Source of the DNA: an uncultured Poribacteria bacterium
GTDB lineage: Bacteria > Poribacteria > WGA-4E > WGA-3G
DNA length: 64,000 nucleotides
Assembly (NCBI GenBank): GCA_958295855.1
Contig: OY282383.1
Span: 502,481 to 566,480 of the forward strand
Direction of reading: 5' to 3'
A model generated the notes under the pieces. The model did no database searches and was not told where the DNA came from. It worked only from the letters and a program-made list of their open reading frames with translations. The translations under genes and the position numbers were made by a program. Shown here piece by piece: positions 1-8,560 of the stretch (its first letter is position 1; each line of letters begins with the position of its first letter).

Positions 1-1830
1 ATTATCCTGCGCCGAGTAGACGATATTTGCTGCGATCCGTTGGAACTCCGCCAAGACTCCCGCCTTGGGGTCGCGGGCTTGCTGGAAGCGATTCGACAGG
101 GAAATGTGGTTGTGGTAAATCCCCCAGGGAGCGGCGTTTTGGAAAATCCGGGTTTGATACCATTCCTCTCGGGCATTGCCAAGCAACGAATGGGCGAAGA
201 GCTGCGCCTCCCCTCCGTCGCGACCTGGTGGTGTGGGCAACCAATGCAGCGGGAACATGTACTGGTAAACCTGAAGAAGTTAGTTATCAAAACTATTCAT
301 CGGCAACCGGGCGTGCGGTCCCTGTTTGGAGCCGAGCTTAGCAACGCCGAACTCAACACACTCCGGGCCCAGATTAATGCCAAACCACACCTCTATGTCG
401 GGCAGGAGCACGTTCACTTTTCGACAACACCGTCACTGATTCAGGGGAAACTGGAGCCGCGCCGCGCGGTCCTCCGCAGTTTTTTATTTGCGGAAAAAGA
501 TGGCTACGCCGTGATGCCGGGCGGCCTTACGCGCTGCGCCGGAGCGAAAGGAAACCAGCTGACAGTCTCAATCCAAGATGGCGGTGTGAGTAAGGATACC
601 TGGATTCTGGCCCCTGAACCGGAGCCACATATCAGCTTATGGCAGCAACCGAAAAGCGGCACGCGCGCTTCAGTGAACTCACAAGGCTTATCGAGCCGCT
701 CCGCTGAAAATCTGTTCTGGGTCGGCCGCTACGCGGAACGTGCAGAAGGCCATGCCCGCCTGCTTCGCATCATGTTAGATAAAATCAAGACAGGTTTGGA
801 GGTTTCACCCTTAGGGCAGCCCCTTCCTTCAGCTGACAAAAAAACAGTTTCAAAGAAACTCCGGGAAGAATCACGAGACATTAAAGGTAATAACCCCGCT
901 CGCGGGGAAATATACCACCCAGAAAACGCTTATCTCCGCAGTATGCTCCATGCCTTGACTGGTTTAACCTCATCGCATCCAGGATTTGTTAGTAAAGAGG
1001 GACTTTGGCTAGAAAGCGAGCTGCTTGCCATCACGTTGGACACAAAAAATAGTGGAAGTCTTGTATCAACGCTTCAGTCGCTGGTGCGTGCTGCCTATGC
1101 AGTCCGTGCTCGTTGGTCTACAGACACGTGGCGCGTCATGAACAAAATTGAGAATCTCTGCAGCGCGCTTGAAAAAAACACGCCTGAGGAAGGGATATCG
1201 CAATCAGATGGACAGACGTTGCAACACATCCAAACGGAACTTGACCGGCTGATGATCTTCCTCGCAGCACTGAGGGGGCTCAACGCGGAAAGTATGACAC
1301 AAACCATCGGCTGGAGCTGCCTGGATATGGGCCGACGAATTGAACGCGCATTACTCCTCATTATGCTCTGCCGTTCCAGCCTTGTCGATGTGCAGGATGC
1401 CTGGATTGAAAATCTGCTCCTCGAATCCATTCTCTCCGCTGCGGAAAACCTCATTACCTATCGAGGACGTTATCGTTCGGAGTTACACCTGCCCACCGTA
1501 CTGGACTTGCTACTTCTGGATGAAAGCAATCCTCGTTCACTCGTGTATCAACTCAAACGACTCCAGGAACAGATTCGGGATCTACCGAGGGAACAGGGTG
1601 GCTACCGACTCAGCGAGGAAGAACGGTTAATTTTGGAAGCCTTAACGCAATTACAACTTTCTAATACAATCCATCTTGCAGAACGCTCTGAACATACGAC
1701 ACAACGGACAGGGTTAGAAAAACTCTTAGCGCGTCTCGCACATAAGCTGGTAGAAATTTCTGATGTCCTCACACAAACCTATTTCAGTCACGTCCAGGGA
1801 CCGCAACAGCTGGTGACCACAGATTTTTAA
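1..1830 (+). CDS. Circularly permuted ATP-grasp / alpha-E (DUF403) fusion, 5'-partial
   Basis: The frame is open from base 1, so the true start lies outside the window. The first ~180 codons match the C-terminal part of the circularly permuted ATP-grasp type 2 family: the segments ILRRVDD, DPLELR.DSRLG, GSGVLENPGL and LPSVATWWCGQ are typical. From about residue 225 (SSRSAENLFWVGRYAERAE) an alpha-helical alpha-E (DUF403) domain begins and runs to the stop. In this family group ATP-grasp, alpha-E and transglutaminase genes usually travel together in peptide-ligase-like clusters, and the next gene is indeed a transglutaminase. A palindromic repeat at 886-916 is translated within the alpha-E part (GNNPARGEIYH), just after its first helix, and looks like an inserted element. 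Family call firm; substrate unknown. Confidence 0.88.
   Translation: MILRRVDDICCDPLELRQDSRLGVAGLLEAIRQGNVVVVNPPGSGVLENPGLIPFLSGIAKQRMGEELRLPSVATWWCGQPMQREHVLVNLKKLVIKTIHRQPGVRSLFGAELSNAELNTLRAQINAKPHLYVGQEHVHFSTTPSLIQGKLEPRRAVLRSFLFAEKDGYAVMPGGLTRCAGAKGNQLTVSIQDGGVSKDTWILAPEPEPHISLWQQPKSGTRASVNSQGLSSRSAENLFWVGRYAERAEGHARLLRIMLDKIKTGLEVSPLGQPLPSADKKTVSKKLREESRDIKGNNPARGEIYHPENAYLRSMLHALTGLTSSHPGFVSKEGLWLESELLAITLDTKNSGSLVSTLQSLVRAAYAVRARWSTDTWRVMNKIENLCSALEKNTPEEGISQSDGQTLQHIQTELDRLMIFLAALRGLNAESMTQTIGWSCLDMGRRIERALLLIMLCRSSLVDVQDAWIENLLLESILSAAENLITYRGRYRSELHLPTVLDLLLLDESNPRSLVYQLKRLQEQIRDLPREQGGYRLSEEERLILEALTQLQLSNTIHLAERSEHTTQRTGLEKLLARLAHKLVEISDVLTQTYFSHVQGPQQLVTTDF
886..916 (+). repeat. 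Palindromic repeat B inside a coding sequence
   Basis: GGTAATA...CCCCGCTCGCGGGG...TATACC matches the intergenic palindrome family B (GGTATT-N-CCCC..GGGG-N-ATACC) seen some 30 times in the window, here read through as part of the alpha-E domain. Confidence 0.8.
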
Positions 1831-2060
1831 CAATTCAGTTTCTGCTCCGATTTTTCCGCATGAGGTATTTACCCCCGCAAGCGGGGAATGCCCCCTCTGC
1901 AAAATCGGGTTTCTTATGAATTGTAGCCTGTTTCATGCTAATTCAGGTTGCGTAAAAAACCTCCAACGAGAGCTACAGTGCAATGTTAGCCCTATCTTGC
2001 ATTCTCAATTCTCCGCAAGGAATGACGAAAAACCGCAGGGAATGACGAAAAACTGCAAGG
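1831..2060 (+). repeat. Composite ~195-bp intergenic repeat ending in 20-bp SD units
   Basis: The block starts just after the stop codon with a hairpin (outer arms CCGATTTTT and AAAATCGGG, inner arms CCCCCGC/GCGGGG), continues with the unit CCTCCAACGAGAGCTACAGTG and ends in three 20-bp units of the form CGCAAGGAATGACGAAAAAC. Near copies lie at 8379-8575, 44497-44690 and 52984-53165. The last units supply AAGGAATGAC immediately before the transglutaminase start codon. Confidence 0.85.
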
Positions 2061-2070
2061 AATGACGAAA

Positions 2071-2994
2071 ATGAACTATAAGATTACGCACAAAACTCGG
2101 TACAGTTATAGCAACACAGTGAACCTCTGTTACAACGAAGCGCGGCTGACCCCGCGGAGTTTTGCACACCAGGTTTGCACCCATAGCGAATTCGCTGTGG
2201 ATCCGGAACCCATTATGTTTCAAGAACGAGAGGACTTCTTCGGGAACACTGTCCGCTATTTCACAATCCAACGCCCACATAACCAACTCACGGTTACAGT
2301 GACGAGTGATGTGCAAGTCAAAGGCAGGGAGATGCAGCGAAATTTCGCTGAGGGTTTGGCTTGGGAGGTTGTTCAGCAGCGGTTACAAACCGATCCGCAC
2401 CCGGAGATTCTGGAGATGCGGCAGTACATTCTCGACTCTCCGATGATCCAAAGCAATGAAGGTAATAACCCCTGCAAAGCAGGGGCAAATACCACCACCG
2501 AACTCCAGACTTATGCTGAAAGGTCGTTCGTTAAGGGACTACCCCTGCTGGAGGGGGTTAAAGATCTAACCACTCGCCTATATACTGACTTTACCTATGA
2601 ACCAGGCTTCACAACAATCGCCACGCCCCTAGCAGACGTGATAAAGCATCGTCGGGGAGTCTGCCAAGATTTTGCCCATCTCGGCATTGGCTGTCTCCGG
2701 GCGTTAGGACTGGCTGCACGTTACGTCAGCGGCTACATTGAAACGATACCGCCGCCGAACCAGGAACGGTTAGAGGGTGCCGATGCCTCTCATGCGTGGT
2801 TTTCAGTCTACTTGCCGGACAGCGGCTGGGTAGATTTCGACCCAACTAATAATCAAATGCCGACAGACCGGCACGTCACAGTTGCTTGGGGTAGAGACTA
2901 CTCAGACGTAACGCCGCTCAAAGGGGTTGTCTTCGGGAGTGGCACCCATGAATTAACTGTCTCGGTGGATTGCAAACCGGCGACAGCGCATTAG
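2071..2994 (+). CDS. Transglutaminase-like cysteine protease/ligase-fold protein
   Basis: About 307 residues. The N-terminal ~80 residues (KITHKTRYSYSNTVNLCYNEARLTPRS) match the bacterial transglutaminase-like N-terminal region, followed by a transglutaminase core with the catalytic Cys in RGVCQDFAHLG, His in ASHAWFSVYLP and Asp in WVDFDPTNNQ. I chose ATG 2071 over the in-frame ATG 2062 because 2062 lies inside a repeated 20-bp unit, whereas 2071 follows AAGGAA at good spacing. Residues 131-141 (GNNPCKAGANT) are encoded by palindromic repeat B and look inserted. Together with the upstream ATP-grasp/alpha-E gene it forms a conserved partnership; the biochemical target is unknown. No signal peptide is visible. 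Confidence 0.9.
   Translation: MNYKITHKTRYSYSNTVNLCYNEARLTPRSFAHQVCTHSEFAVDPEPIMFQEREDFFGNTVRYFTIQRPHNQLTVTVTSDVQVKGREMQRNFAEGLAWEVVQQRLQTDPHPEILEMRQYILDSPMIQSNEGNNPCKAGANTTTELQTYAERSFVKGLPLLEGVKDLTTRLYTDFTYEPGFTTIATPLADVIKHRRGVCQDFAHLGIGCLRALGLAARYVSGYIETIPPPNQERLEGADASHAWFSVYLPDSGWVDFDPTNNQMPTDRHVTVAWGRDYSDVTPLKGVVFGSGTHELTVSVDCKPATAH
2461..2493 (+). repeat. Palindromic repeat B inside the transglutaminase gene
   Basis: A 33-bp copy of the palindrome (CCCCTGCAAAGCAGGGG core flanked by GGTAATAA and CAAATACC) adds exactly 11 codons, keeping the frame. The same sequence is intergenic elsewhere in the window. Confidence 0.9.
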
Positions 2995-3007
2995 ATTTGT
3001 AGGGGCC

Positions 3008-3038
3008 AGGTTTGCCACTATTTTCAATAGTGGTGAAC
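3008..3038 (+). repeat. Palindromic repeat C, intergenic copy
   Basis: AGGTTTGCCACTATTTTCAA continues to ATAGTGGTGAAC: 8-bp arms CCACTATT/AATAGTGG. The same element is translated in recQ (27166-27198) and in the sigma-factor gene (34569-34601) and is intergenic again at 53403-53431. Confidence 0.9.
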
Positions 3039-3133
3039 TATTCCTTGTGCCTGCCCATTGTTGCCAGTGCCCCTCTCACCTTATTCCCTTGCGTCAAGAG
3101 TTAGTCACGCTTTTTCAATGCGTGGTGAATTCC

Positions 3134-4033
3134 TTACGAAAAAATGAGAAGCGAGCCATCCTGGTTCACGCTGAGCAGCCTTTCTCCACCTGTAGTCCTT
3201 TCCATAAAAGCCAGTTTCCATACTGCCCCCTCATGCGCGGGGAGGACAGCCCTAAGGCTACCAGCACCCACATCCCACAACCGAACATGCGGATCTTTCC
3301 CGCCACTCACCAAAGTTTCACCATCGGCAGAGAATGCCACCGCCCGCACCGAATCCGTATGTTCCCTTAAGGTGGATAGAAGCCGCTTGCTGTCCAACTC
3401 CCACAATCGGACGGTAGCATCTGAACCGCCACTTGCCAGAATTTTGCCATCCGGAGAAATTGCTAATGCCAAGGCTAAGCCATCATGTGCAGAGAGGGAA
3501 AACAGTTGACGGCCAGTTTCCAACTCCCACAATCGAACCTTGCCATCTGCACTCCCACTCGCAAGCGTTGTACTATCTGGGGAAAATGCCAACGCTCTCA
3601 CCCGCCCCGGGTCGGCAGTTAAAGTGGCTAAAAATCGGCCTGTGCCTTCATCCCAGGCTGGAAGCGGAATTCCATCTGGGGAGGAGGCCAAGGCCTGGAC
3701 TAGGGTGGAAGGTGTCGCTGTGAGCGTTGATACCTCGCGTGCGGTATCCGTGTCCCACAACCGGAGTGTATTGTCCTCGCTCCCACTCGCGAGGATGCGG
3801 CTATCAGGTGCGAATGCCAAGGCACGAATCCGGTCGGTATGTCCTGGGAGCATGGCGAATTGTGCACCGCTGTCAACATCGTATACCCAGATACGCCCAG
3901 CACCGCCCGCCGCTAATCGCGTGCCATCCGGTGAAAACGTGATATCGGTTACTTGGTTTTTACCGAGTCTTACCTTGAGTCCTGGCGGCAGCTCGGCTTC
4001 CGTGCAATTGTCAAGAAATTGTATCTTTTCCAT
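3134..4033 (-). CDS. WD40-repeat protein (seven-bladed propeller), copy 1
   Basis: 299 residues without a signal peptide, so probably a cytoplasmic scaffold. Seven WD-like units can be laid out, e.g. ITFSPDGTRLAAGGAGRIWVYD, LAFAPDSRILASGSEDNTLRLWD and AFSADGETLVSGGKDPHVRLWD, enough for one closed propeller. The third blade (around residues 85-120) is degenerate and has lost the SPDG...LWD pattern. The start follows GGGGGA. It is a close paralogue of the gene at 4759-5655; the N-terminal 80 residues are nearly identical while blade 3 and the last blade have diverged. Partner unknown. Confidence 0.88.
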   Translation of the reverse strand: MEKIQFLDNCTEAELPPGLKVRLGKNQVTDITFSPDGTRLAAGGAGRIWVYDVDSGAQFAMLPGHTDRIRALAFAPDSRILASGSEDNTLRLWDTDTAREVSTLTATPSTLVQALASSPDGIPLPAWDEGTGRFLATLTADPGRVRALAFSPDSTTLASGSADGKVRLWELETGRQLFSLSAHDGLALALAISPDGKILASGGSDATVRLWELDSKRLLSTLREHTDSVRAVAFSADGETLVSGGKDPHVRLWDVGAGSLRAVLPAHEGAVWKLAFMERTTGGERLLSVNQDGSLLIFS

Positions 4034-4044
4034 CCATCCCCCGC

Positions 4045-4166
4045 TAATTAAGCCTTAGAAATCTCCGACGAGATTTTTGCGGCTACTGGTATATGTCCGC
4101 TGCTTTGCAGGGGCTAATACCCTCTGCGCCCATAAGCGACGTGCATTCCACTGCCAATGGTAATAA
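4045..4166. repeat. Palindrome B nested in a GCGGC...GCGACGTGCAT frame
   Basis: A copy of palindrome B (TTTGCAGGGG...AATACC) sits between a GCGGCTA-type left side and CTGCGCCCATAAGCGACGTG on the right. The same nesting recurs at 7690-7770, 17905-17985 and, inverted, at 38325-38400. Confidence 0.7.
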
Positions 4167-4659
4167 CCGCTCTGTGGGACTTATACATTTCTAGTCAAAC
4201 CTGTTCAAATCTAACAGGTTCTTCCATCAGTTGCCACACTTCCTGCTTCATCTGCCATCGCCTACCAGTGTAGGGCTTACATAGCATCCACAGGCGTTTG
4301 ACGTCTCGGCTAAGCTGTCCGCGACGTGTCGTAACCATTGTCGTGTCGTCTCAGATGCTGTAGTGAGACGTTGTTGGCTAGGGGTCTCACGTAGGTGTTA
4401 TCGCCACCTCCACCGTCGGCGCTGCATTCGCATTGCCAACTCTTCATCCGCAGGTGGTATTCGCCCTGCTTTGCAGGGTAAATACCTTTTTCACGGGGGG
4501 TAGGCCTGTTCAGCGTGCCACTTCGCATCGTGGTGTAGGAAACGCTACTCACGCTCCATTCACCATCCTCTGTATCTGTCAGATAAGACGACCTCTTTCA
4601 GATAGATTTGATTACATTTGTATAGATTTGATTACATTTTACGCCACTGCACCGAACCC
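4167..4659 (-). mobile_element. 493-bp identical repeat, probable IS605-family TnpB 3' remnant, copy 1
   Basis: Bases 4167-4659 recur at 7813-8305 with a constant offset of 3646 and no difference noticed. About 30 bp inside the left edge is a perfect hairpin, AACCTGTT-CAAATCT-AACAGGTT (4198-4220), of the kind found at IS200/IS605 ends. On the minus strand a broken frame ends in RRWQMKQEVWQLMEEPVRF, which resembles the C-terminal tail of TnpB transposon proteins; the frame is interrupted and a family B palindrome is inserted within it. Two direct copies of AGATTTGATTACATTT lie near the right edge. The TnpB relation is a weak inference; the duplication is plain. Confidence 0.55.
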
Positions 4660-4758
4660 CTGTAAACAGGGGCAAATACCACCACAACTACAGCAGAAAC
4701 CACCAGAACTAGGCCATAACAAAAGATCAAATTTAGGTCGCGCTGTTCATAACCTGCA

Positions 4759-5655
4759 CTATTCCATTATCAAAAGTGAGCCATCCTCAGCGCATACGCA
4801 TAGCCTTTGCCCAACCCCTTTCTTTTCTATAAAAGCCAATTCCCAGACAGCTTCATCACGCGCGGGGAGGGTGGACATAAGACTACCGGCACCCACATCC
4901 CATAACCGAACGTGCGCGTCTCGGCCGCCACTCGCAAGTATTTCACCATCAATAGAGAATGCTAAGGCATTGACTGAACCGGTATGCCCTGTCAAGGTTG
5001 AGAGGAGGCGCCTGCTGTCGACATCCCACAACCGAACTAGGGTGTCCGAACCACCACTTGCCAGAATTTTACGCTCCGGTGAGAATGCTAACGCCAGCAC
5101 CCCTCCCTGATCTGTAGGGAGGGAGAACTGCATCCGTCCAGTTTCCAGTTCCCACAATCGAATCTTACCATCTGCGCTCCCACTCGCAAGTGCTGTGCTG
5201 TCCGGTGCGAATGCCAACGCTCCGGTGTCCTCTGGGGCATCACTAAAAGCCCCCGGCAAGTGTGCTGTGCCTTTATCCTGAGCGGGAGGCGCGGTACCTT
5301 CTCGTGAAGCACCAAATGCCTGGATGAAATTAGAATACACTGTGAGGTTTGGAACCTCGCGTGCGGTATCCGTGTCCCACAACCGGAGTGTATTGTCGTC
5401 ACTCGCGGTGGCAAGCAGGCGGCTATCGGGTGCGAATGCCAAGGCACGAATCCGGTCGGTATGTCCTGGGAGCATGGCGAATTGTGCGCCGCTGTCAGCA
5501 TCGTATACCCAGATACGCCCAGCACCGCCCGCCGCTAATCGCGTGCCATCCGGTGAAAACGCCATCTCCGTTACTTGGTTTTTATCGAGTCTTGTCTTGA
5601 GTCCTGGCGGCAACTCGATTTCAGTGCAATTATCAAGAAATTGTGTCCTTTCCAT
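4759..5655 (-). CDS. WD40-repeat protein (seven-bladed propeller), copy 2
   Basis: 298 residues, no signal peptide, with clear WD units such as MAFSPDGTRLAAGGAGRIWVYD and LAFAPDSTALASGSADGKIRLWE. It is a paralogue of 3134-4033 in the same orientation, separated from it by the 493-bp repeat, so the pair probably arose by tandem duplication. The third blade has again lost its consensus, and in a different way from copy 1 (AFGASREGTAPPAQDKGTAH). Start ATG follows a GGGGGGAA Shine-Dalgarno-like run. Role unknown; WD40 proteins of this kind generally act as interaction platforms. Confidence 0.88.
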   Translation of the reverse strand: MERTQFLDNCTEIELPPGLKTRLDKNQVTEMAFSPDGTRLAAGGAGRIWVYDADSGAQFAMLPGHTDRIRALAFAPDSRLLATASDDNTLRLWDTDTAREVPNLTVYSNFIQAFGASREGTAPPAQDKGTAHLPGAFSDAPEDTGALAFAPDSTALASGSADGKIRLWELETGRMQFSLPTDQGGVLALAFSPERKILASGGSDTLVRLWDVDSRRLLSTLTGHTGSVNALAFSIDGEILASGGRDAHVRLWDVGAGSLMSTLPARDEAVWELAFIEKKGVGQRLCVCAEDGSLLIME

Positions 5656-5689
5656 CTGAGTGTTCCCCCCTAATTAAGCCTTATTGGTA

Positions 5690-5765
5690 TTTTCCCCCGT
5701 AGGGGTAGTGCCTTGTGCCTACCCCTTCCTCCCCCATTTTTAGGGGTAGCGCCTTGTGCCTACCC
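5690..5765 (+). repeat. Two copies of a GTAGGGG...CCTTGTGCCTACCC repeat
   Basis: Upstream of the second WD40 gene two copies of a unit with the core GGGGTAG(T/C)GCCTTGTGCCTACCC occur. It is the same short family that forms the tandem array at 21313-21449. Confidence 0.7.
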
Positions 5766-5822
5766 TTCAGATTCCGCCAAGCATCCCTGTAGCACCAAAT
5801 CTAATTAGAACACCTGACGAAC

Positions 5823-6848
5823 TTACGAAAAGCTCCAATCCAAAACAACGCCCGTATACACATTTGGTTCGTTGAGAAGGCCATCGTAAGCGTGTTTAAT
5901 GCGCTCAGGCTTGAGGCGATGCGAGATTAAGGGTTCAACGTGCAACTGCCCGCGCGCCATCCAGTCAAAAATAGTCTGCTGTTTGCCCCACTGCGAGATT
6001 CGGTTGTCGATGTCAGGATACATCGGCACACACCATTCCAACGCCCCGCGGAGAGTGAGCCACCGCAAATGGGTTTCGGAGAGCAGATCGGTTAAATCGC
6101 CGGGCACCGAGACGCGCGGCGTGCCGAGGATGATAAGCTGCCCATGGTTGGCGGTGGCCCGGAGGGCCTGCATAACAACGCCGCTATGCCCGACAGCATC
6201 AACGGTGATAGCGCCGAGTTCGCCGTGAGTGAGCTCCTGAATCTGTGCTTGCGCCTCGTTGGCATCGCCGCCGACGGTGTGCGAAATCCCACACCGCTGT
6301 GCCAGTTCGCGCCGCGCTTTCACGGGATCCACACCAATGACGCGACATCCGTGAATTTGGAACATCTGTGATGCAAGATTGCCCACAAGCCCTAACCCAA
6401 AGACGATGACGCGAGCGTTTGTCTCGATGTCACCTACAACAATAGCAGTCATTGCAACGCCTGCCATCCGTGATGCAGCAACGACAGCCGCATCAACCCC
6501 TTCTTTGACCGGCGCAATCAGCCTGTCTTGTGAATACAGAATCGTTGAAGCATGCCGTCCGTACGTAAAAACGCGGTCGCCGGGGGCAGCTCGGGTAACA
6601 CTAGCCCCGATATCGCGCACAATCCCGACATTTGCATAACCCGAACGCCACGGGTACTCACACCACGCGCCCTTTTGAAAAACTTTCGGTTCTCTCCCAG
6701 TATAGTTTGCCAACTCGGTCCCGCTGCTGATAAACGTGTACTCTGTGTCTATCAGCACCTCATGGGGCGCAAGGACAGGCGCGTCTATTTCAGCAGTTTG
6801 CAGTTCCACCTGATTCTGTCCGGTTACAACAACCTCTCTTATTTTCAT
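5823..6848 (-). CDS. Zinc-type medium-chain dehydrogenase/reductase
   Basis: 341 residues with the MDR layout: an N-terminal GroES-like domain (PGDRVFTYGRHA) and a Rossmann domain with VFGLGLVGNLASQMFQ (GxGxxG) followed by VIGVDP. The usual catalytic-zinc cysteine of alcohol dehydrogenases is replaced in FISSGTELANYTG, so it may bind no catalytic zinc, like the subset that acts on sugar or polyol derivatives. It overlaps the stop of the upstream DUF202 gene by one base (TAATG), so the two are translationally coupled. Substrate not predictable. Confidence 0.85.
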   Translation of the reverse strand: MKIREVVVTGQNQVELQTAEIDAPVLAPHEVLIDTEYTFISSGTELANYTGREPKVFQKGAWCEYPWRSGYANVGIVRDIGASVTRAAPGDRVFTYGRHASTILYSQDRLIAPVKEGVDAAVVAASRMAGVAMTAIVVGDIETNARVIVFGLGLVGNLASQMFQIHGCRVIGVDPVKARRELAQRCGISHTVGGDANEAQAQIQELTHGELGAITVDAVGHSGVVMQALRATANHGQLIILGTPRVSVPGDLTDLLSETHLRWLTLRGALEWCVPMYPDIDNRISQWGKQQTIFDWMARGQLHVEPLISHRLKPERIKHAYDGLLNEPNVYTGVVLDWSFS

Positions 6849-7174
6849 TACGAAGTTCCCTTTTTCAGTTGCTTTAATTCTTCACGCTTAATTTCGCGAG
6901 TGCGTACCTGCATCCGTTTATATCTGACAAGGCCAACCAAGAAGGTAGCAATGCTGAGTACAACGAAGATGGCACAAATTGTCCCATCGATAATAGAGGA
7001 ACCCAGAATTTCAAAATGCACGAAGGATAATCCAGCGATAAACAGGGTTAAAGCTGTACGTATATAAGCGAGGAAGGTTCGCTCATTGGAAAGGATAGTC
7101 CGGTCCGCCGCGAGACGGTCTCGCAAAATGAGCTGGTTCCCAAGCCCTTCATAAGGCGTTGATTTATCTTGCAT
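6848..7174 (-). CDS. DUF202 family inner-membrane protein
   Basis: 108 residues. The signature DRTILSNERTFLAYIRTALTL followed by two further hydrophobic stretches (ISIATFLVGL-type, about residues 60-95) is typical of the DUF202/YidH family of small integral membrane proteins of unknown function. It is the middle gene of a tight minus-strand operon, 21 bases after the upstream membrane protein and overlapping the dehydrogenase start. Confidence 0.85.
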   Translation of the reverse strand: MQDKSTPYEGLGNQLILRDRLAADRTILSNERTFLAYIRTALTLFIAGLSFVHFEILGSSIIDGTICAIFVVLSIATFLVGLVRYKRMQVRTREIKREELKQLKKGTS

Positions 7175-7195
7175 GATTCCCGCTACACTCCTTCG

Positions 7196-7522
7196 TTAAA
7201 AGAGATTTAAAAGAGCGACACCGGCAATCCAACCACAGAAAACACTCCTGAGCCGCACCCTTTTGGCGGTTGTACGGTACTGCGCGGTATAGCGTGCCGG
7301 ATGTTGCGAATAGATACCGACTCGCTCCGGTGTGGACAAATCGATTTTTGGTGTTAAGATACTTATGATGATGAGACTGATGCCGAGCATAACCAAATTG
7401 ATAACGGGCAGGACACCGAAACACGCCCCCAACGCTCTCCAACGCCACTTTGAGACACTTCTCCTTGCCTCCGCCTGTGCCAAGCATGTGAGGCAGCTGG
7501 AAGGCTTGTCTGTACAAATCAT
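7196..7522 (-). CDS. Small membrane protein with Cys-rich N-terminus
   Basis: 108 residues from ATG 7522 (a GTG two codons upstream is also possible). The N-terminus has three cysteines (CTDKPSSCLTC) followed by an amphipathic stretch, then a hydrophobic helix (GVLPVINLVMLGISLIIISIL) and a short C-terminal hydrophobic end. No family recognised. Its position 21 bases before the DUF202 gene suggests a shared operon. The cysteines could bind a metal; this is only a possibility. Confidence 0.6.
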   Translation of the reverse strand: MICTDKPSSCLTCLAQAEARRSVSKWRWRALGACFGVLPVINLVMLGISLIIISILTPKIDLSTPERVGIYSQHPARYTAQYRTTAKRVRLRSVFCGWIAGVALLNLF

Positions 7523-7549
7523 GTGCACGCCTTTGTATTATTGCGTCAG

Positions 7550-7812
7550 AAACCTCCGACGAGAGCTACAGAGCATTCTTAGACACCCCTTGCATTCTCA
7601 ATTCTCCGCAAGGAATAACGAAAAGCTGTGTCCTATGATACATTAACCGTCCTAAGGGTATGTTTCCCCTGCTTTGCAGGGGTTTATACCACTTTTGCGG
7701 CGAATAAGATACTACCCCGCTTTGCGGGGTGAGTATCCTCTTCGCCCATAAGCGACGTGCATCGATGCCAAACCCAGACATCGCGGAAGTAGGCTCTCTG
7801 CTACCATCACAT
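7550..7812. repeat. Gene-free repeat block (families A and B)
   Basis: Contains one family A unit (CCTCCGACGAGAGCTACAG...TCTCCGCAAGGAATAACGAA, 7553-7622), then two palindrome B copies (7658-7690 and 7708-7738) and the GCGCCCATAAGCGACGTG flank leading to the second 493-bp repeat. No coding potential seen. Confidence 0.8.
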
Positions 7813-8305
7813 CCGCTCTGTGGGACTTATACATTTCTAGTCAAACCTGTTCAAATCTAACAGGTTCTTCCATCAGTTGCCACACTTCCTGCTTCATCTG
7901 CCATCGCCTACCAGTGTAGGGCTTACATAGCATCCACAGGCGTTTGACGTCTCGGCTAAGCTGTCCGCGACGTGTCGTAACCATTGTCGTGTCGTCTCAG
8001 ATGCTGTAGTGAGACGTTGTTGGCTAGGGGTCTCACGTAGGTGTTATCGCCACCTCCACCGTCGGCGCTGCATTCGCATTGCCAACTCTTCATCCGCAGG
8101 TGGTATTCGCCCTGCTTTGCAGGGTAAATACCTTTTTCACGGGGGGTAGGCCTGTTCAGCGTGCCACTTCGCATCGTGGTGTAGGAAACGCTACTCACGC
8201 TCCATTCACCATCCTCTGTATCTGTCAGATAAGACGACCTCTTTCAGATAGATTTGATTACATTTGTATAGATTTGATTACATTTTACGCCACTGCACCG
8301 AACCC
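7813..8305 (-). mobile_element. 493-bp identical repeat, probable IS605-family TnpB 3' remnant, copy 2
   Basis: Second copy of the 4167-4659 element, carrying the same hairpin (7844-7866), the same internal palindrome and the same broken frame. The flanking bases differ from those of copy 1 on both sides, which marks the boundaries at CCGCTCTGTGGG on the left and CACCGAACCC on the right. Confidence 0.55.
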
Positions 8306-8378
8306 TCTTTCGCAAACTGCGCCTTAAATTGTCTGAGCAATTATAGCATATTGCCGATTTAATTGAAAGCCTTTCGTC

Positions 8379-8560
8379 AATTCAGTTTCTGCTCCGATTT
8401 TTCCGCATGAGGTATTTACCCCCGCAAGCGGGGAATGCACCCTCTGCAAAATCGGGTTTCTTATGAATTGTAGCCTGTTTCATCCTAATTCAGGTTGCGT
8501 AAAAAACCTCCGACGAGATCTACAGTGCAATGTTAGACCTATCTTGCATTCTCAATTCTC
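8379..8560 (+). repeat. Composite ~195-bp repeat, second copy
   Basis: Near-identical to 1831-2020: CCGATTTTT/AAAATCGGG hairpin enclosing palindrome B, then CCTCCGACGAGATCTACAGTG and the CTTGCATTCTCAATTCTCCG stretch, running into a five-unit 20-bp array. Confidence 0.85.

Noticed and set aside
1340..1630. Alternative frame inside the alpha-E gene
   Set aside because: Codon pattern and similarity support the long frame only.
3005..3060. Possible terminator after the transglutaminase
   Set aside because: The hairpin is palindromic repeat C and has no T run.
4310..4552. 80-residue minus-strand frame present identically at 7956-8198
   Set aside because: It lies within the duplicated element, crosses a palindrome insertion and has no SD; better explained as part of a decayed element.
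4433..5110. Plus-strand frame opposite the second WD40 gene
   Set aside because: Antisense shadow of the WD40 coding pattern running into the 493-bp repeat.
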